Positions 8,677 through 18,059 are shown, numbered from the stretch's first letter. The stretch: DNA of 64,000 nucleotides from SZUA-430 sp965227535 (GCA_965227535.1 OZ245761.1:3286001-3350000), one strand, 5' to 3'. The notes: generated by a model not told the origin, from the letters alone. Made by a program: numbers and translations.

Positions 8677-9360
8677 ATGGTTAAGCGGTTTTTCGCCTCC
8701 CTCCTCATGACGATCATGGTCGCAACCATCGCGATGCCCGCGCCTGCGTTTGCGGTGGAGGGCGTGTCGGAGCGTCAGCAGCGCAAGAAGCTCGAAGCGC
8801 AGAAATATCCGAACCAGGCGCAAGAGGCGCTGAACAACAACGACCCGGATCTCGCGATCGAACTCTTCACGAAGGCAATCGACTCGCGCGCCTTCAACGA
8901 CCAGCCCGACACCATGGGTAACCTCTTCTTCGGCCGCGGCAACGCCTATCGCAAGAAGGGCGATTGCGCGGCGGCGGTCGCGGACTACACGAAGGCCTTG
9001 GAGTTCACGAAGAAGGGCGACATCTATTTCTCGCGCGCCGCCTGCTACCTCGACCTGAAGCAGGACGACCCCGCGCTCGCCGACATCGACGCCGCGATCA
9101 AGACCGATCCCGACGCCGTGTCGTATCGCAGCGCCCGGTGCATCATGCTCTTCAACCGCAAAGATTTTGCCGGCGCGCTTCCCGATTGCGAGAAGGCGCT
9201 CGCTGCGACGCCCAACGACAAGAATTTGCTTACCGCGACCTCGCAGGCGGCCGAGCAAACCGGCAACACACAGCGTGCCGCGGAACTCTACCGCAGGCTC
9301 TTGGCCGCCGATCCGGGGAACCCGGTCGCGACCGAAGGGTTACAGAGGACCGGCAGCTAA
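8677..9360 (+). CDS. exported tetratricopeptide-repeat protein
   Basis: A 227-residue periplasmic TPR protein. Residues 1-25 are a signal peptide (MVKRFFASLLMTIMV to AFA). About four to five TPR units follow, for example YRKKGDCAAAVADYTKALE and AELYRRLLAADPGNPVA. Such proteins serve as protein-interaction scaffolds; the partner is unknown. The ATG at 8677 was chosen because it starts the signal peptide. A second TPR gene of similar design follows. Confidence 0.75.
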   Translation: MVKRFFASLLMTIMVATIAMPAPAFAVEGVSERQQRKKLEAQKYPNQAQEALNNNDPDLAIELFTKAIDSRAFNDQPDTMGNLFFGRGNAYRKKGDCAAAVADYTKALEFTKKGDIYFSRAACYLDLKQDDPALADIDAAIKTDPDAVSYRSARCIMLFNRKDFAGALPDCEKALAATPNDKNLLTATSQAAEQTGNTQRAAELYRRLLAADPGNPVATEGLQRTGS

Positions 9361-9467
9361 CCTGCGTTCAACCCCGGTTCATCCGGGGCCTACTTGAATG
9401 AGGGCGGCTGGGCGAACCCCGCCGCCCTATAAGTTGATCGGCCGCGCCCGACGAAAGGAGTGACGAC

Positions 9468-10163
9468 GTGAAGCGACTGGTGATTGGTTTGGTTTGCATG
9501 GTGCTTGCCGCGTCTGCTGCGATGGCGCAGCCCACGACGCCCCCTGCGGCCGGCGCGCCGCCGGTGTCGAGTGGCAACCCGCCGACGCGTTATGACTGGC
9601 AGGGCAACCATAAGAAGGCACAGGCCGCCCTCAAGGCGCGCGACTATAAAACCGCAATCATCATCTTCACCGAAATCTTGGCATCAGGCCGCCTGCCGAA
9701 GGGCGAATGGACCGCCACGACCTTCTACCTGCGCGGCAAGGCCTACCGCGAGTCCAGGCAGTTCAAGCTTGCGGTCGACGACTACCTCGCCGCCATCGCG
9801 GTCAATCCCAAGATGGACGTCGCCCACTACGAACTCGGCGCGACCTATCAGGCGATGGATCAGCACGCGAAGGCCGCCGAGTCGTTCGGCGCCGCGATCG
9901 CGTTGAAGGGCAACAACGCCGACTACTATTACGCGCGCTGCGTTTCCTACAGCTGGCAAGGCAACTTCAAATCCGCCATCTCGGATTGCGAAGCGGCGGT
10001 TCGCCTGCGTCCGCGCGATGCCGACATGCTGGGCGTTCTCGGCCGTCTCTACGAAGACAGCGGCCAGAAGCAGCGTGCGATCGACACCTACAAGCTCGCG
10101 CTCTCGATCAATCCGAACCAGCCCGAAGCACGCGACGGTCTGGCGGCTTTGACTAAGAAATAA
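9468..10163 (+). CDS. exported tetratricopeptide-repeat protein
   Basis: A 231-residue protein starting with GTG at 9468, well placed behind AAAGGAG (9454-9460). A signal peptide ends at AMAQ, a Pro-rich linker follows, then about five TPR units (YRESRQFKLAVDDYLAAI, AISDCEAAVRLRPRDADML, AIDTYKLALSINPNQPEA). Its stop codon shares one base with the ATG of the mesaconyl-CoA hydratase gene, implying coupled translation, although a functional link is not obvious. Confidence 0.78.
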   Translation: MKRLVIGLVCMVLAASAAMAQPTTPPAAGAPPVSSGNPPTRYDWQGNHKKAQAALKARDYKTAIIIFTEILASGRLPKGEWTATTFYLRGKAYRESRQFKLAVDDYLAAIAVNPKMDVAHYELGATYQAMDQHAKAAESFGAAIALKGNNADYYYARCVSYSWQGNFKSAISDCEAAVRLRPRDADMLGVLGRLYEDSGQKQRAIDTYKLALSINPNQPEARDGLAALTKK

Positions 10164-11227
10164 TGGCGGCGACACCGACGGCGACCGGCGCAGGAAACTT
10201 CTTCGAAGATTTCCGCGCCGGTCAAATTTTGCATCATGCGCCTCCGCGCACCCTCACCGATGGCGACCAGGCGCTCTACACCGCGCTTTACGGCGCGCGC
10301 TTTGCCGCCCAAAGCTCTGCCGAATTCGCGCGCAGTTTGGGCATGCCCTCATCGCCCATCGACGGCCTGCTTGTCTTCCACATAGTTTTCGGAAAGACCG
10401 TACCGGAAGTCTCGCTGAACGCGATCGCGAACCTCGGCTACGCCGACTGCCGCTTCCTCAAACCCGTCTTCGCCGGCGACACGCTCAGCGCTAAGTCGGA
10501 AGTTCTAGGGACACGCGAAAACGCCAACAAGGAAAGCGGCATCGTCTATGTCCGCTCCACCGGCTTCAATCAACGCGGCGAAGCGGTCCTCACCTACGCC
10601 CGCTGGGTGATGGTACGAAAGCGTACCAAGGACGCGCCGGTCCCCGAAGCGCACGTACCCGAACTGCCGAAGGCGGTCGCCCACGACGCGCTGCACGTCT
10701 TCCCGCACGACGCCCTCGCGCGCGCACATCGCACGGAGACCGGCGGCGCACGCTTCTTCGACGATTACGCAAAGGGCCAACGCTTCGATCATGCCGACGG
10801 CATGACGGTCGAAGACGCCGAACACATGATGGCGACGCGCCTCTACCACAACACCGCGCGCGTCCACTTCAACGCCCATACCGAACGCCAAGGCCGCTTC
10901 GGCAAGCGCATCGTCTACGGCGGACACGTCATCTCGGTTGCGCGCGCCTTGAGCTACAACGGCTTCGAGAACGCGCTCTTCGTCGCCGGCATCAACGCCG
11001 GCCGCCACGTGTCGCCCTGCTTCGCCGGGGACACGATCTATGCGTGGAGCGAAGTGGCGGAAAAGGTTCCTCACGCCACGCGCACAGATTGGGGCTTCCT
11101 GCGCGTCCGCACGCTCGCCGCGAAAGATCGCAATTGCGCCGATTTTCCGGACAAGCTCGCCGACGGATCTTATGATCCGGCGATTCTTCTCGATCTCGAC
11201 ACCTGGATCGTCGTTCCGCGCGTTTAA
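10163..11227 (+). CDS. mch: mesaconyl-CoA hydratase (tandem MaoC hot-dog domains)
   Basis: A 354-residue double hot-dog enzyme that hydrates mesaconyl-CoA to beta-methylmalyl-CoA in the ethylmalonyl-CoA pathway of acetyl-CoA assimilation. The first half carries FFEDFRAGQILHHAPPRTLT and VFHIVFGKTVPEVSLNAIA. The second half carries DHADGMTVEDAEHMMATRLY and RIVYGGHVISVARALSYNG. These segments are highly characteristic of the Rhodobacter-type enzyme. The neighbouring CoA lyase at 7666 probably acts on a product of the same pathway. Confidence 0.9.
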   Translation: MAATPTATGAGNFFEDFRAGQILHHAPPRTLTDGDQALYTALYGARFAAQSSAEFARSLGMPSSPIDGLLVFHIVFGKTVPEVSLNAIANLGYADCRFLKPVFAGDTLSAKSEVLGTRENANKESGIVYVRSTGFNQRGEAVLTYARWVMVRKRTKDAPVPEAHVPELPKAVAHDALHVFPHDALARAHRTETGGARFFDDYAKGQRFDHADGMTVEDAEHMMATRLYHNTARVHFNAHTERQGRFGKRIVYGGHVISVARALSYNGFENALFVAGINAGRHVSPCFAGDTIYAWSEVAEKVPHATRTDWGFLRVRTLAAKDRNCADFPDKLADGSYDPAILLDLDTWIVVPRV

Positions 11228-11262
11228 CACGCATGCGAACCATCCGCTGAGAAACAAAAGCC

Positions 11263-12963
11263 ATGCGCGTTCTGTTGCATGTCGCCGTGCTGTCGCTGGC
11301 CGTCGCGTTGTCGTGGGCAAACCCCGCGCGCGCTTGGGATGAAGTCCAGCCCGCGGTCGCGCGCGAAGCAGGCGACTGTGTGACGTGGAGCCCAAACCGC
11401 ATCGACTGTTTCTCGCGCTCGCCGTCGGGCAGTCTCACTTGGGTCTATCGCGATCACGGCAAGTGGAGCGCGCCCAAAGATCTCGGCGGCAAACTCGCAG
11501 CCCCGCCCAGCTGTGTCGCGCGCGGCCCCGGCGGCATCAACTGCTTCGCTGTCAGTGCCAAAGGCGTGCTCGCCACGATCTACCTGAACGGTGCCAAATG
11601 GGGCGCATGGGCGTCGCTCGGCGGCGAACTGAAACCCTCGCGCGTCGCGTGTCTCTCGCACGCGCGCGACCGCATCGTCTGCTTCGCGCGCGGCGTAGGC
11701 GATCATCTGATGTCGCGCCGCTGGAACGGCGGTAAGGCGTGGGAGCCATGGCGCGATCTCGGCGGCGCGCTCAGCGCCGATCCCGAATGCATCGTCGTAG
11801 GGCTCACGGGTGCCGCCTGTTTCGGCCGCAGCGCGACGGGCGAACTTATCGCCTTCCTGCCCGACGCTACCGGCAACAGCGGCGGCTGGACCACGCTCGG
11901 CGGACGCATCGAAGGCAAACCCTCTTGCGTGCGCCTCAAATCCGGCGATGCAGCTTGCGCAGCGCAAAGCCGCAGCGGCCGTATGCACGTCTGGCGCGGC
12001 ATGCCGGTCTTCGCCCAGAACCCCGGCCTCGTGACCTCGACCGACGATGAAGTCACCACCGAACCCGCCTGCGCCCTCGAAGGTGGCACGCTGGTCTGCT
12101 TCACGCGCAACAGCCGCCGCCAACTCGTGCGCCGCAGCCTCGGCACCGGCGCCGACACCTCGCACGACGGCGTCCTCACAGCGCCGCAAATGGCAGCGAT
12201 AACGTGCCTGCCGATCGGCGAGAGAGGCATCGGCTGTGCACTCACCGACGCCGACCGCAAACTCCACTTCGCCGCCAACCAAGATCTGCAAGCCGGCGGC
12301 ATCGCCGAAGCCGATACACCACCGCCACCGCCCGCCAACAGCAATGCGCCTGAAAGCTTGGAGGGCCTTTGGTACCTGTCGAACCTCGGCAACGGCGGCT
12401 CTTGCCGCATTCACCTATCGGACGACCTCGCGTTCGGCGCCAAGCGTCTACGCGCCGGCCCACGCTGCCGCAGCGTAGACCTGCCGTCGCGTCCCGCGCA
12501 GTGGGACGAGGAAGGGGACGAACTCCTATTCCTCAGCGCCGACGGCCGCATCCTCTTGCGCTTTCACACCACGCAAGATGGCCGCTGGATCAGCGCGCGC
12601 AATGACACATCGTACTTGATGACACGGGGCCGGCCCGACGACACCAACGACCTCACCGCGCCAAACGACGAAGCCCCGAACGAACCCGCCGCCGCTGAAC
12701 TCTTCGGCCCCTGGCGCGTCGTCGCCGACGGCGTCGGCGAACTCTGCACCATCAGACTGACCAACGCGCGCGCCGGCGCAGGCTTCGCCGCGCGCTGGGA
12801 CCCTGATTGCGACCGGCGGTTTGACGGCATCCGCTACTGGGCTGAAAGCGGCGCCGCGCTTGTCTTCGTCGGACAAGGTAACGTCATCCTTGCCCGCTTC
12901 GATTCGGCCGGCCCAGGCGCGTGGCGTTCGCGAGCCCTGGGTGGCCTGACACTCACGCGCTAA
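11263..12963 (+). CDS. secreted seven-repeat beta-propeller fused to two Inh-like inhibitor barrels
   Basis: A 566-residue exported protein. After a signal peptide (to about residue 24, NPARA) come seven repeats of about 45 residues. Most contain a Cys near the start, an ACF/NCF-like Cys-Phe, and a closing W-x-x-LGG, for example APKDLGGKLA, WASLGGELK, WRDLGGALS and WTTLGGRIE. This is the pattern of a PLL/tectonin-type seven-bladed propeller with paired cysteines. After a Pro-rich linker (about residue 350) two domains follow with the pattern of AprI/Inh metalloprotease inhibitors: LEGLWYLS...CRIHLS...LLFLSADGRILLRF and LFGPWRVV...CTIRLT...ALVFVGQGNVILARF. The next gene overlaps by one base. 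Confidence 0.6.
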   Translation: MRVLLHVAVLSLAVALSWANPARAWDEVQPAVAREAGDCVTWSPNRIDCFSRSPSGSLTWVYRDHGKWSAPKDLGGKLAAPPSCVARGPGGINCFAVSAKGVLATIYLNGAKWGAWASLGGELKPSRVACLSHARDRIVCFARGVGDHLMSRRWNGGKAWEPWRDLGGALSADPECIVVGLTGAACFGRSATGELIAFLPDATGNSGGWTTLGGRIEGKPSCVRLKSGDAACAAQSRSGRMHVWRGMPVFAQNPGLVTSTDDEVTTEPACALEGGTLVCFTRNSRRQLVRRSLGTGADTSHDGVLTAPQMAAITCLPIGERGIGCALTDADRKLHFAANQDLQAGGIAEADTPPPPPANSNAPESLEGLWYLSNLGNGGSCRIHLSDDLAFGAKRLRAGPRCRSVDLPSRPAQWDEEGDELLFLSADGRILLRFHTTQDGRWISARNDTSYLMTRGRPDDTNDLTAPNDEAPNEPAAAELFGPWRVVADGVGELCTIRLTNARAGAGFAARWDPDCDRRFDGIRYWAESGAALVFVGQGNVILARFDSAGPGAWRSRALGGLTLTR

Positions 12964-13337
12964 TGACGAAGCCCTTCTCGATCGCAGACCGCATCAAAAG
13001 CGTCTCCTTTGCCTTGAGCGGCATCGGCGCAATGCTACGGACACAGCACAACGCTCGCATCCATTTGACGGCGTCGATCGTCGTGGTCGGCGCGGGCATC
13101 TGGTTCGCGATCCCGCGCGAAGAATGGGTTTGGCTGATCGCCTCGATGGTCGCGGTCTGGACGGCAGAGGCGCTCAACACCGCGTTCGAGTTCCTGTGCG
13201 ACGTGGCCTCGCCCGAATTCCACCCGCTGGTGAAACAAGCCAAAGACGTCGCCGCCGCAGCCGTCCTGATCGCGGCTATAGGCGCGGCGACGATCGGCCT
13301 CTTGGTCTTTGTGCCGCACGTGTTTCCAAGCCTCTAA
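12963..13337 (+). CDS. dgkA: diacylglycerol kinase, DgkA family
   Basis: A 124-residue inner-membrane kinase that recycles diacylglycerol to phosphatidic acid. It has three transmembrane segments (about residues 33-52, 56-75 and 97-118). The active-site signature AEALNTAFEFLCDVASPEF...KQAKDVAAAAV lies between the second and third. The ATG at 12963 overlaps the preceding stop by one base, so it is the last gene of the operon starting at 8677. Confidence 0.9.
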   Translation: MTKPFSIADRIKSVSFALSGIGAMLRTQHNARIHLTASIVVVGAGIWFAIPREEWVWLIASMVAVWTAEALNTAFEFLCDVASPEFHPLVKQAKDVAAAAVLIAAIGAATIGLLVFVPHVFPSL

Positions 13338-13420
13338 GCAGAGGTGGAGCGCAGGCCACGCCGGTGCTACACAACCGGCCAAATGGCCCGCCAAGGGCGC
13401 GAGCTTAAATGGAGAACACG

Positions 13421-14923
13421 ATGGTGCGGGAACTGACGCATTTCATTGGCGGACGTCACGTGAAGGGCACGTCCGGCCGCTTCAACGACGTCTACAATCC
13501 GGCGACGGGCGAAGTTCAGGCCAAGACGCCGCTCGCCACCACCGCCGAAATGCGCGCCGCCGTCGAATCCGCCGCAAAGGCGTTCCCGGAGTGGTCGTCG
13601 CAGAACCCGCAAAAGCGCGCGCGTGTGATGTTCGCCTTCAAGGCGCTCGTCGAAAAACACATGGACGAACTGGCCGCCATGCTGTCGTCCGAACACGGCA
13701 AGGTCATCGCCGACAGTAAGGGCGACATCCAGCGCGGCCTCGAAGTCATCGAATTCGCCTGCGGCATCCCGCATCTCATGAAGGGCGAGTACACCGAAAG
13801 CGCCGGCACCGGCATTGACGTCTATTCGATGCGCCAACCGCTGGGCGTCGTCGCCGGCATCACGCCGTTCAACTTCCCCGCCATGATCCCGATGTGGATG
13901 TTCGGCGTCGCCATCGCCACCGGCAACACCTTCATCTGCAAACCCAGCGAAAAGGACCCAAGCGTCCCACTCCGCCTCGCCGAATTGATGCTGGAAGCAG
14001 GCGCACCCGCCGGCGTCCTCAACGTTATCCACGGCGACAAGGAAGCCGTCGACGCGATCCTGAAAGATCCGGACATCAAGGCCGTGTCGTTCGTCGGTTC
14101 CACCGCGATCGCCGAGTACGTCTACATGACCGGCACCGCGCACGGAAAACGCGTGCAGGCGATGGGCGGCGCGAAGAACCACGCCATCATCATGCCCGAC
14201 GCCGACCTCGACCAAGTCGTCGACGATCTCATCGGGGCGGGCTACGGCTCAGCCGGCGAACGCTGCATGGCGATCGCCGTCGCGGTCCCCGTCACGGACA
14301 AGGTCGGCGACGAACTCGTCCGCCGCCTCAAACCCCGCGTCGAAGAACTGAAGGTCTCGCTCCCCACCGACCCGGCCGCGAACTACGGCCCGCTCGTCAC
14401 CCGCGAACACCGCGAAAAGGTGAAGGGCTACATCGACATGGGCGTGAAGGAAGGCGCCGAACTCGTCGTCGACGGCCGCAATTTCCGCATGCAGGGCTAC
14501 GAAAACGGCTTCTTCCTCGGCGGCAGCCTGTTCGACCACGTGAAGCCGACCATGCGCACGTACCAGGAAGAAATCTTCGGCCCGGTCCTGCAAATCACCC
14601 GCGCGAAAACATTCGAAGAGGCCTCCAGCCTTCCCTCGAAACACCAATACGGCAACGGCGTCGCGATCTACACCCGCGATGGCGACGCCGCCCGCGAGTT
14701 CGCATCGAAAGTCCAAGTCGGCATGGTCGGCATCAACGTGCCGATCCCCGTGCCGCTCGCCTACCACACCTTCGGCGGCTGGAAGCGCTCGGCCTTCGGC
14801 GACGTCAACCAACACGGCCCCGAAGGCGTCCGCTTCTTCACCAAGATCAAGACGGTGACGGCGCGCTGGCCCAAAGGCGGCGTGCGCGAAGGCTCAAGCT
14901 TCGTCATCCCGACGATGAAGTGA
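13421..14923 (+). CDS. mmsA: methylmalonate-semialdehyde dehydrogenase (CoA-acylating)
   Basis: NAD- and CoA-dependent aldehyde dehydrogenase that converts methylmalonate semialdehyde or malonate semialdehyde to propionyl- or acetyl-CoA in valine and inositol breakdown. From 13421 it has 500 residues. The start is supported by GGAGAA at 13411-13416; an ATG at 13409 would add four residues. Catalytic Cys282 lies in GSAGERCMAI, and FNFPAMIPMWM and IPVPLAYHTFGGWKRS are MmsA-specific. Its stop lies 5 bases before the next gene. Confidence 0.95.
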   Translation: MVRELTHFIGGRHVKGTSGRFNDVYNPATGEVQAKTPLATTAEMRAAVESAAKAFPEWSSQNPQKRARVMFAFKALVEKHMDELAAMLSSEHGKVIADSKGDIQRGLEVIEFACGIPHLMKGEYTESAGTGIDVYSMRQPLGVVAGITPFNFPAMIPMWMFGVAIATGNTFICKPSEKDPSVPLRLAELMLEAGAPAGVLNVIHGDKEAVDAILKDPDIKAVSFVGSTAIAEYVYMTGTAHGKRVQAMGGAKNHAIIMPDADLDQVVDDLIGAGYGSAGERCMAIAVAVPVTDKVGDELVRRLKPRVEELKVSLPTDPAANYGPLVTREHREKVKGYIDMGVKEGAELVVDGRNFRMQGYENGFFLGGSLFDHVKPTMRTYQEEIFGPVLQITRAKTFEEASSLPSKHQYGNGVAIYTRDGDAAREFASKVQVGMVGINVPIPVPLAYHTFGGWKRSAFGDVNQHGPEGVRFFTKIKTVTARWPKGGVREGSSFVIPTMK

Positions 14924-14928
14924 ACGCG

Positions 14929-15537
14929 ATGCGCGCCCTCGCCATCGTCTTCGCCGCACTAATATTGACGCTGGGTGCGCAAGCCGCGCCCAGCTACGAC
15001 TGCAACAAGGCGGCAAGCGCGGCGGAAAAAGAAATCTGCCGCGTCCCGAACCTGCAGTGGTTCGACCGCCAACTCGCACGCCTCTACAAACTCGCGCGAG
15101 AGCAGGCAGGCGCAAACACACCGGCCATCATCGCGAGCCAGCGCGACTTCATCGAAAGCCGCAACGCCTGCAACGCCGACAACAATTGCATCGAGCGCGC
15201 CTACAAAGCACGCCTCACCGCACTCAGTCCGCAAGTCAACGTCTACCAACCCTTCGCCGAATACCGCTCGCGGAATGGAACACTCACGATCGTGCGCTTC
15301 GGCTTCGAAGCCGCCCTCAACATCCTCAGCGTCGGCGACAACGGTCACACCTGCGTCTTCGAGACCGATCACGCAACGGTCGGCGGCAAAGGCGTCGTCA
15401 GATGGAACGACAAGTCCTGCCGCATCACCATCGTTCCGAACGACAGCGAAGCCTCGCTCGTCGTTGAAACGAAAAATTGCCAAGACTATTGCGGCATGCG
15501 CGCCGTGATGGACGGCACCTACAGCCGCGCGAACTAG
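14929..15537 (+). CDS. exported LprI/DUF1311-type Cys-rich protein
   Basis: A 202-residue secreted protein with a signal peptide (MRALAIVFAALILTLGAQA). The domain at about residues 22-95 has the LprI/DUF1311 pattern: YDCNKAASAAEKEIC, a central basic helix ending in SQRDFIESRNACNADNNC, and IERAYKARLTAL. The C-terminal half is beta-rich with further cysteines and no recognised family. It follows mmsA after 5 bases and precedes zapE by 10, so all three may be co-transcribed. Function unknown. Confidence 0.65.
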   Translation: MRALAIVFAALILTLGAQAAPSYDCNKAASAAEKEICRVPNLQWFDRQLARLYKLAREQAGANTPAIIASQRDFIESRNACNADNNCIERAYKARLTALSPQVNVYQPFAEYRSRNGTLTIVRFGFEAALNILSVGDNGHTCVFETDHATVGGKGVVRWNDKSCRITIVPNDSEASLVVETKNCQDYCGMRAVMDGTYSRAN

Positions 15538-15547
15538 ATCGGAATTG

Positions 15548-16639
15548 ATGCACCCCGCCGAACGCTACGCCGCACTGGTCGCCGAAGGAAAACTGACCGG
15601 TGACCCCGCTCAGAAGGCGGTCGCGCAGGCGCTCGACGACCTCGCCGGCCAACTCGACGCCTACCGCCTGGTCAAGCGCTCGTTCCTCGGCTTCCGCAAG
15701 TCTCAGCAACCGCCGCGCGGTCTCTACATCCACGGCCCCGTCGGCCGCGGCAAGTCCATGCTCATGGACATGTTCTTCTCGACCGTCGACTTCGCGCCGA
15801 AGCGCCGGGTCCACTTCCACGACTTCATGGCAGAGGTCCACGCCTCGATCACGCGCTGGCGTGAGAAGGACCCCGGCGATCCCATCCCGCACGTCGCGAA
15901 CGACATTCACACAAGCGCCGGGCTCCTTTGCTTCGACGAATTCCAAGTCCTCGACATCGCCGACGCGATGATCCTGGGCCGCCTCTTCAAGGCGCTCTTT
16001 GCGTCAGGCGCTGTTGTAGTCGCGACATCGAACCGCCACCCGCGGCACCTCTACGAGAACGGCATCAACCGCCAGCTCTTCGTTCCGGCGATCGACCTCA
16101 TTGAAACGCACATGAACGTCGTGCCGCTCGACGGCCCCATCGACTACCGCCTCGCCCGCCTCGAACGCGCGCGCGTCTACTTCACGCCGCTCGGTTCCGA
16201 CGCGGCCACGGCTCTCGACGGCGTCTGGCGCGACCTCACCGGCGAAGCCAATGGCGCGCCGTCCGAACTCGAAGTGCTGGGCCGAAAAATCACGGTGCCG
16301 GAGCAGGCCAAAGGCGTTGCCCGCTTCACCTTCGACGAACTCTGCGTCACCGCGCGCGGGCCCCAGGAATATCTGGCCCTCGCCGACGCCTTCCACGCCA
16401 TGGTCGTGAAGGACATCCCACGCCTCTCGCCCGACCGGCGGGACCACGCCAAACGCTTCGGCACATTGATCGACGCCCTCTACGAACGCACCGTCAAACT
16501 CGTCTGCTCCGCCGCCGCCCCGCCGCATGAGCTCTACGCGACGGGCGATGGCGCTTTCGAATTCGAACGCACGTCATCGCGCCTCATCGAAATGCAAACC
16601 CCCGCCTATCTCGCGCAGGCGCACAAACCCAAGGCATAA
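15548..16639 (+). CDS. zapE: cell division ATPase ZapE (AFG1 family)
   Basis: A 363-residue P-loop ATPase of the AFG1/ZapE family, which in proteobacteria modulates the FtsZ ring. The Walker A motif GPVGRGKS is at residues 63-70, Walker B is LLCFDEFQVLDIADAM, and the sensor segment VVATSNRHPRHLY is typical. ATG at 15548 is used; a TTG directly before it is possible. Its place before mdh is conserved in many alphaproteobacteria. The stop codon lies inside the terminator of the opposing gene. Confidence 0.92.
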   Translation: MHPAERYAALVAEGKLTGDPAQKAVAQALDDLAGQLDAYRLVKRSFLGFRKSQQPPRGLYIHGPVGRGKSMLMDMFFSTVDFAPKRRVHFHDFMAEVHASITRWREKDPGDPIPHVANDIHTSAGLLCFDEFQVLDIADAMILGRLFKALFASGAVVVATSNRHPRHLYENGINRQLFVPAIDLIETHMNVVPLDGPIDYRLARLERARVYFTPLGSDAATALDGVWRDLTGEANGAPSELEVLGRKITVPEQAKGVARFTFDELCVTARGPQEYLALADAFHAMVVKDIPRLSPDRRDHAKRFGTLIDALYERTVKLVCSAAAPPHELYATGDGAFEFERTSSRLIEMQTPAYLAQAHKPKA

Positions 16640-16666
16640 AAAAAGCGCCCGATCTCTCGGGCGCTT
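16638..16666 (-). terminator. intrinsic terminator
   Basis: A perfect 10-bp hairpin (AAGCGCCCGA, loop TCTC, TCGGGCGCTT) is followed on the minus strand by a run of seven T (16638-16644). It terminates the lipoprotein gene at 16686 and may also act on zapE reading the other way. Confidence 0.88.
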
Positions 16667-16685
16667 GGAGGCTTCTGCGTAGAAC

Positions 16686-18059
16686 TTACGGCTGCGCGAT
16701 CGGATAGAGCGGCGCAGGCCCAGACGTCGCAGGACCCGTCGGTTCGCTCGGCGTCGTTTGCGGCACGTAAGCTGCGACCGGGGCGGGCGCTGAAGCCATC
16801 GGCGTCGTTGGCATCGGCGCGGCCGGAATGTCGCCCGGCGTATGAACCGGCGAAGCCGCGATCAAATCCGGCGTCGTCGACGAAGCGATCTCGCTCTCGC
16901 GTGCCGGCGGTTGATAGACGTCCGATTGCGGAGCGGAAGCGACAACCGGCTCAGCGCGCTCGCGCTTGCGGCGCACGGGCTTCGGCTTCTCGGCCGCAAC
17001 GTCTTCGACGACCGTTTCTGTCACCGGCGCAAGTTCGACAGCCGCAGGCTTAGTGCGCGGCCGTGATTTTTCGAGTTGCGGCTCGACAGCGGCGACTTCG
17101 ACGGGTTGGGCCGTTTGTTTCAGCACCGCCAGCGGCGAGGGGATCGAAGTGGATTGCGCCGGCAGAGCCACAACGGTCGACGCGTCCGCTTCGATGGCGC
17201 TCGGCTCGGCGCTGGCCGTATCGAGCGGCGCGGCCGCAGCGATCATCGGCTGCAGACGCAAGATCACGACCGGTTCGCCGTTGATCAGCGTCGACGCGAC
17301 CGGCGCGCTGCTTCCCGACATGGTGATCAGCGGCCCGCCTTGACCATTTTCCTTCGCGGCCTTCAGCGGCGCGGTCAGAGCGCCTTCGTCGATCGCCGGC
17401 TCATCAAGCGGCAAATTGGCCGCGACCGTCGTCATCTGCGTTTTCTTTTCGGCCGCGGGCTTCGCGGCGTTCACGACCGGACGCACCGGCGCCGAAGCCG
17501 TCTGGCTTGCCGTTTCGCCGTCTGCGATGTCGGCCGCGTTCGTGCCGGCGGGAAGGAAAGCGAGAGACTCCGACGACAGCGACCCGGCGGCCAGCGCCGC
17601 AACGTCGATCGTCTGCGTCGCGGTGTTCGTGCGCGCCAGCTGACGTTCGTTTTCTTCTTTCGCCTTTTGCGTTTTGATTTCGGCCCAGAGGCGATCGGGG
17701 GTCGATTCGTTTTCACCCATGCCCACGCCCGACGCCATGTACTTCGGCGCGGCATAGATGATGGTGCCGTCGGCGTCGATACGTTCGATGAAGATGCCGT
17801 GGAAGTCGTCGCGCGTGGCCAGAGAGCCGGGCACTTCGCAGATGTCGCGGTCCGCGCGCATCAAACCTTCGGAGAAGCGGCAGTCCTTGCCGGTGACCAG
17901 CGAAGCGGCGTGCTCGCCGAGGTCGGCGCCCGTGAAAATCGTCGAAGCAAAACCGGCGTAGGAGGAGATGGAGCTGAGGGTGACACCGGCGATCGTACCG
18001 GCGCATCCACCCAACATGGTGGTCGAGAGAAGAATTCCAGCAAGCGCGACTGGACGCAT
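16686..18059 (-). CDS. Ala/Pro-rich lipoprotein of unknown function
   Basis: A 457-residue protein with a lipobox ending at Cys19 (TMLGGC). Residues of about 20-115 form a conserved-looking globular part (SSISSYAGFASTIFTGADL; Cys pair in GKDCRFSEG and RDICEVPG; then IDADGTIIYAAPKYMASG). From about residue 150 onward the sequence is low-complexity Ala/Pro/Glu/Thr with a basic PVRRKRERAEP block, suggesting a long disordered periplasmic tether. It is divergent from mdh. No family recognised. Confidence 0.65.
   Translation of the reverse strand: MRPVALAGILLSTTMLGGCAGTIAGVTLSSISSYAGFASTIFTGADLGEHAASLVTGKDCRFSEGLMRADRDICEVPGSLATRDDFHGIFIERIDADGTIIYAAPKYMASGVGMGENESTPDRLWAEIKTQKAKEENERQLARTNTATQTIDVAALAAGSLSSESLAFLPAGTNAADIADGETASQTASAPVRPVVNAAKPAAEKKTQMTTVAANLPLDEPAIDEGALTAPLKAAKENGQGGPLITMSGSSAPVASTLINGEPVVILRLQPMIAAAAPLDTASAEPSAIEADASTVVALPAQSTSIPSPLAVLKQTAQPVEVAAVEPQLEKSRPRTKPAAVELAPVTETVVEDVAAEKPKPVRRKRERAEPVVASAPQSDVYQPPARESEIASSTTPDLIAASPVHTPGDIPAAPMPTTPMASAPAPVAAYVPQTTPSEPTGPATSGPAPLYPIAQP

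Noticed and set aside
13894..15537. Plus-strand open frame of 547 codons over mmsA running into the LprI-like gene
   Set aside because: Only its 3' part (from the ATG at 14929) is protein-like and it is reported as a separate gene; the rest is a shadow of mmsA, not a fusion.
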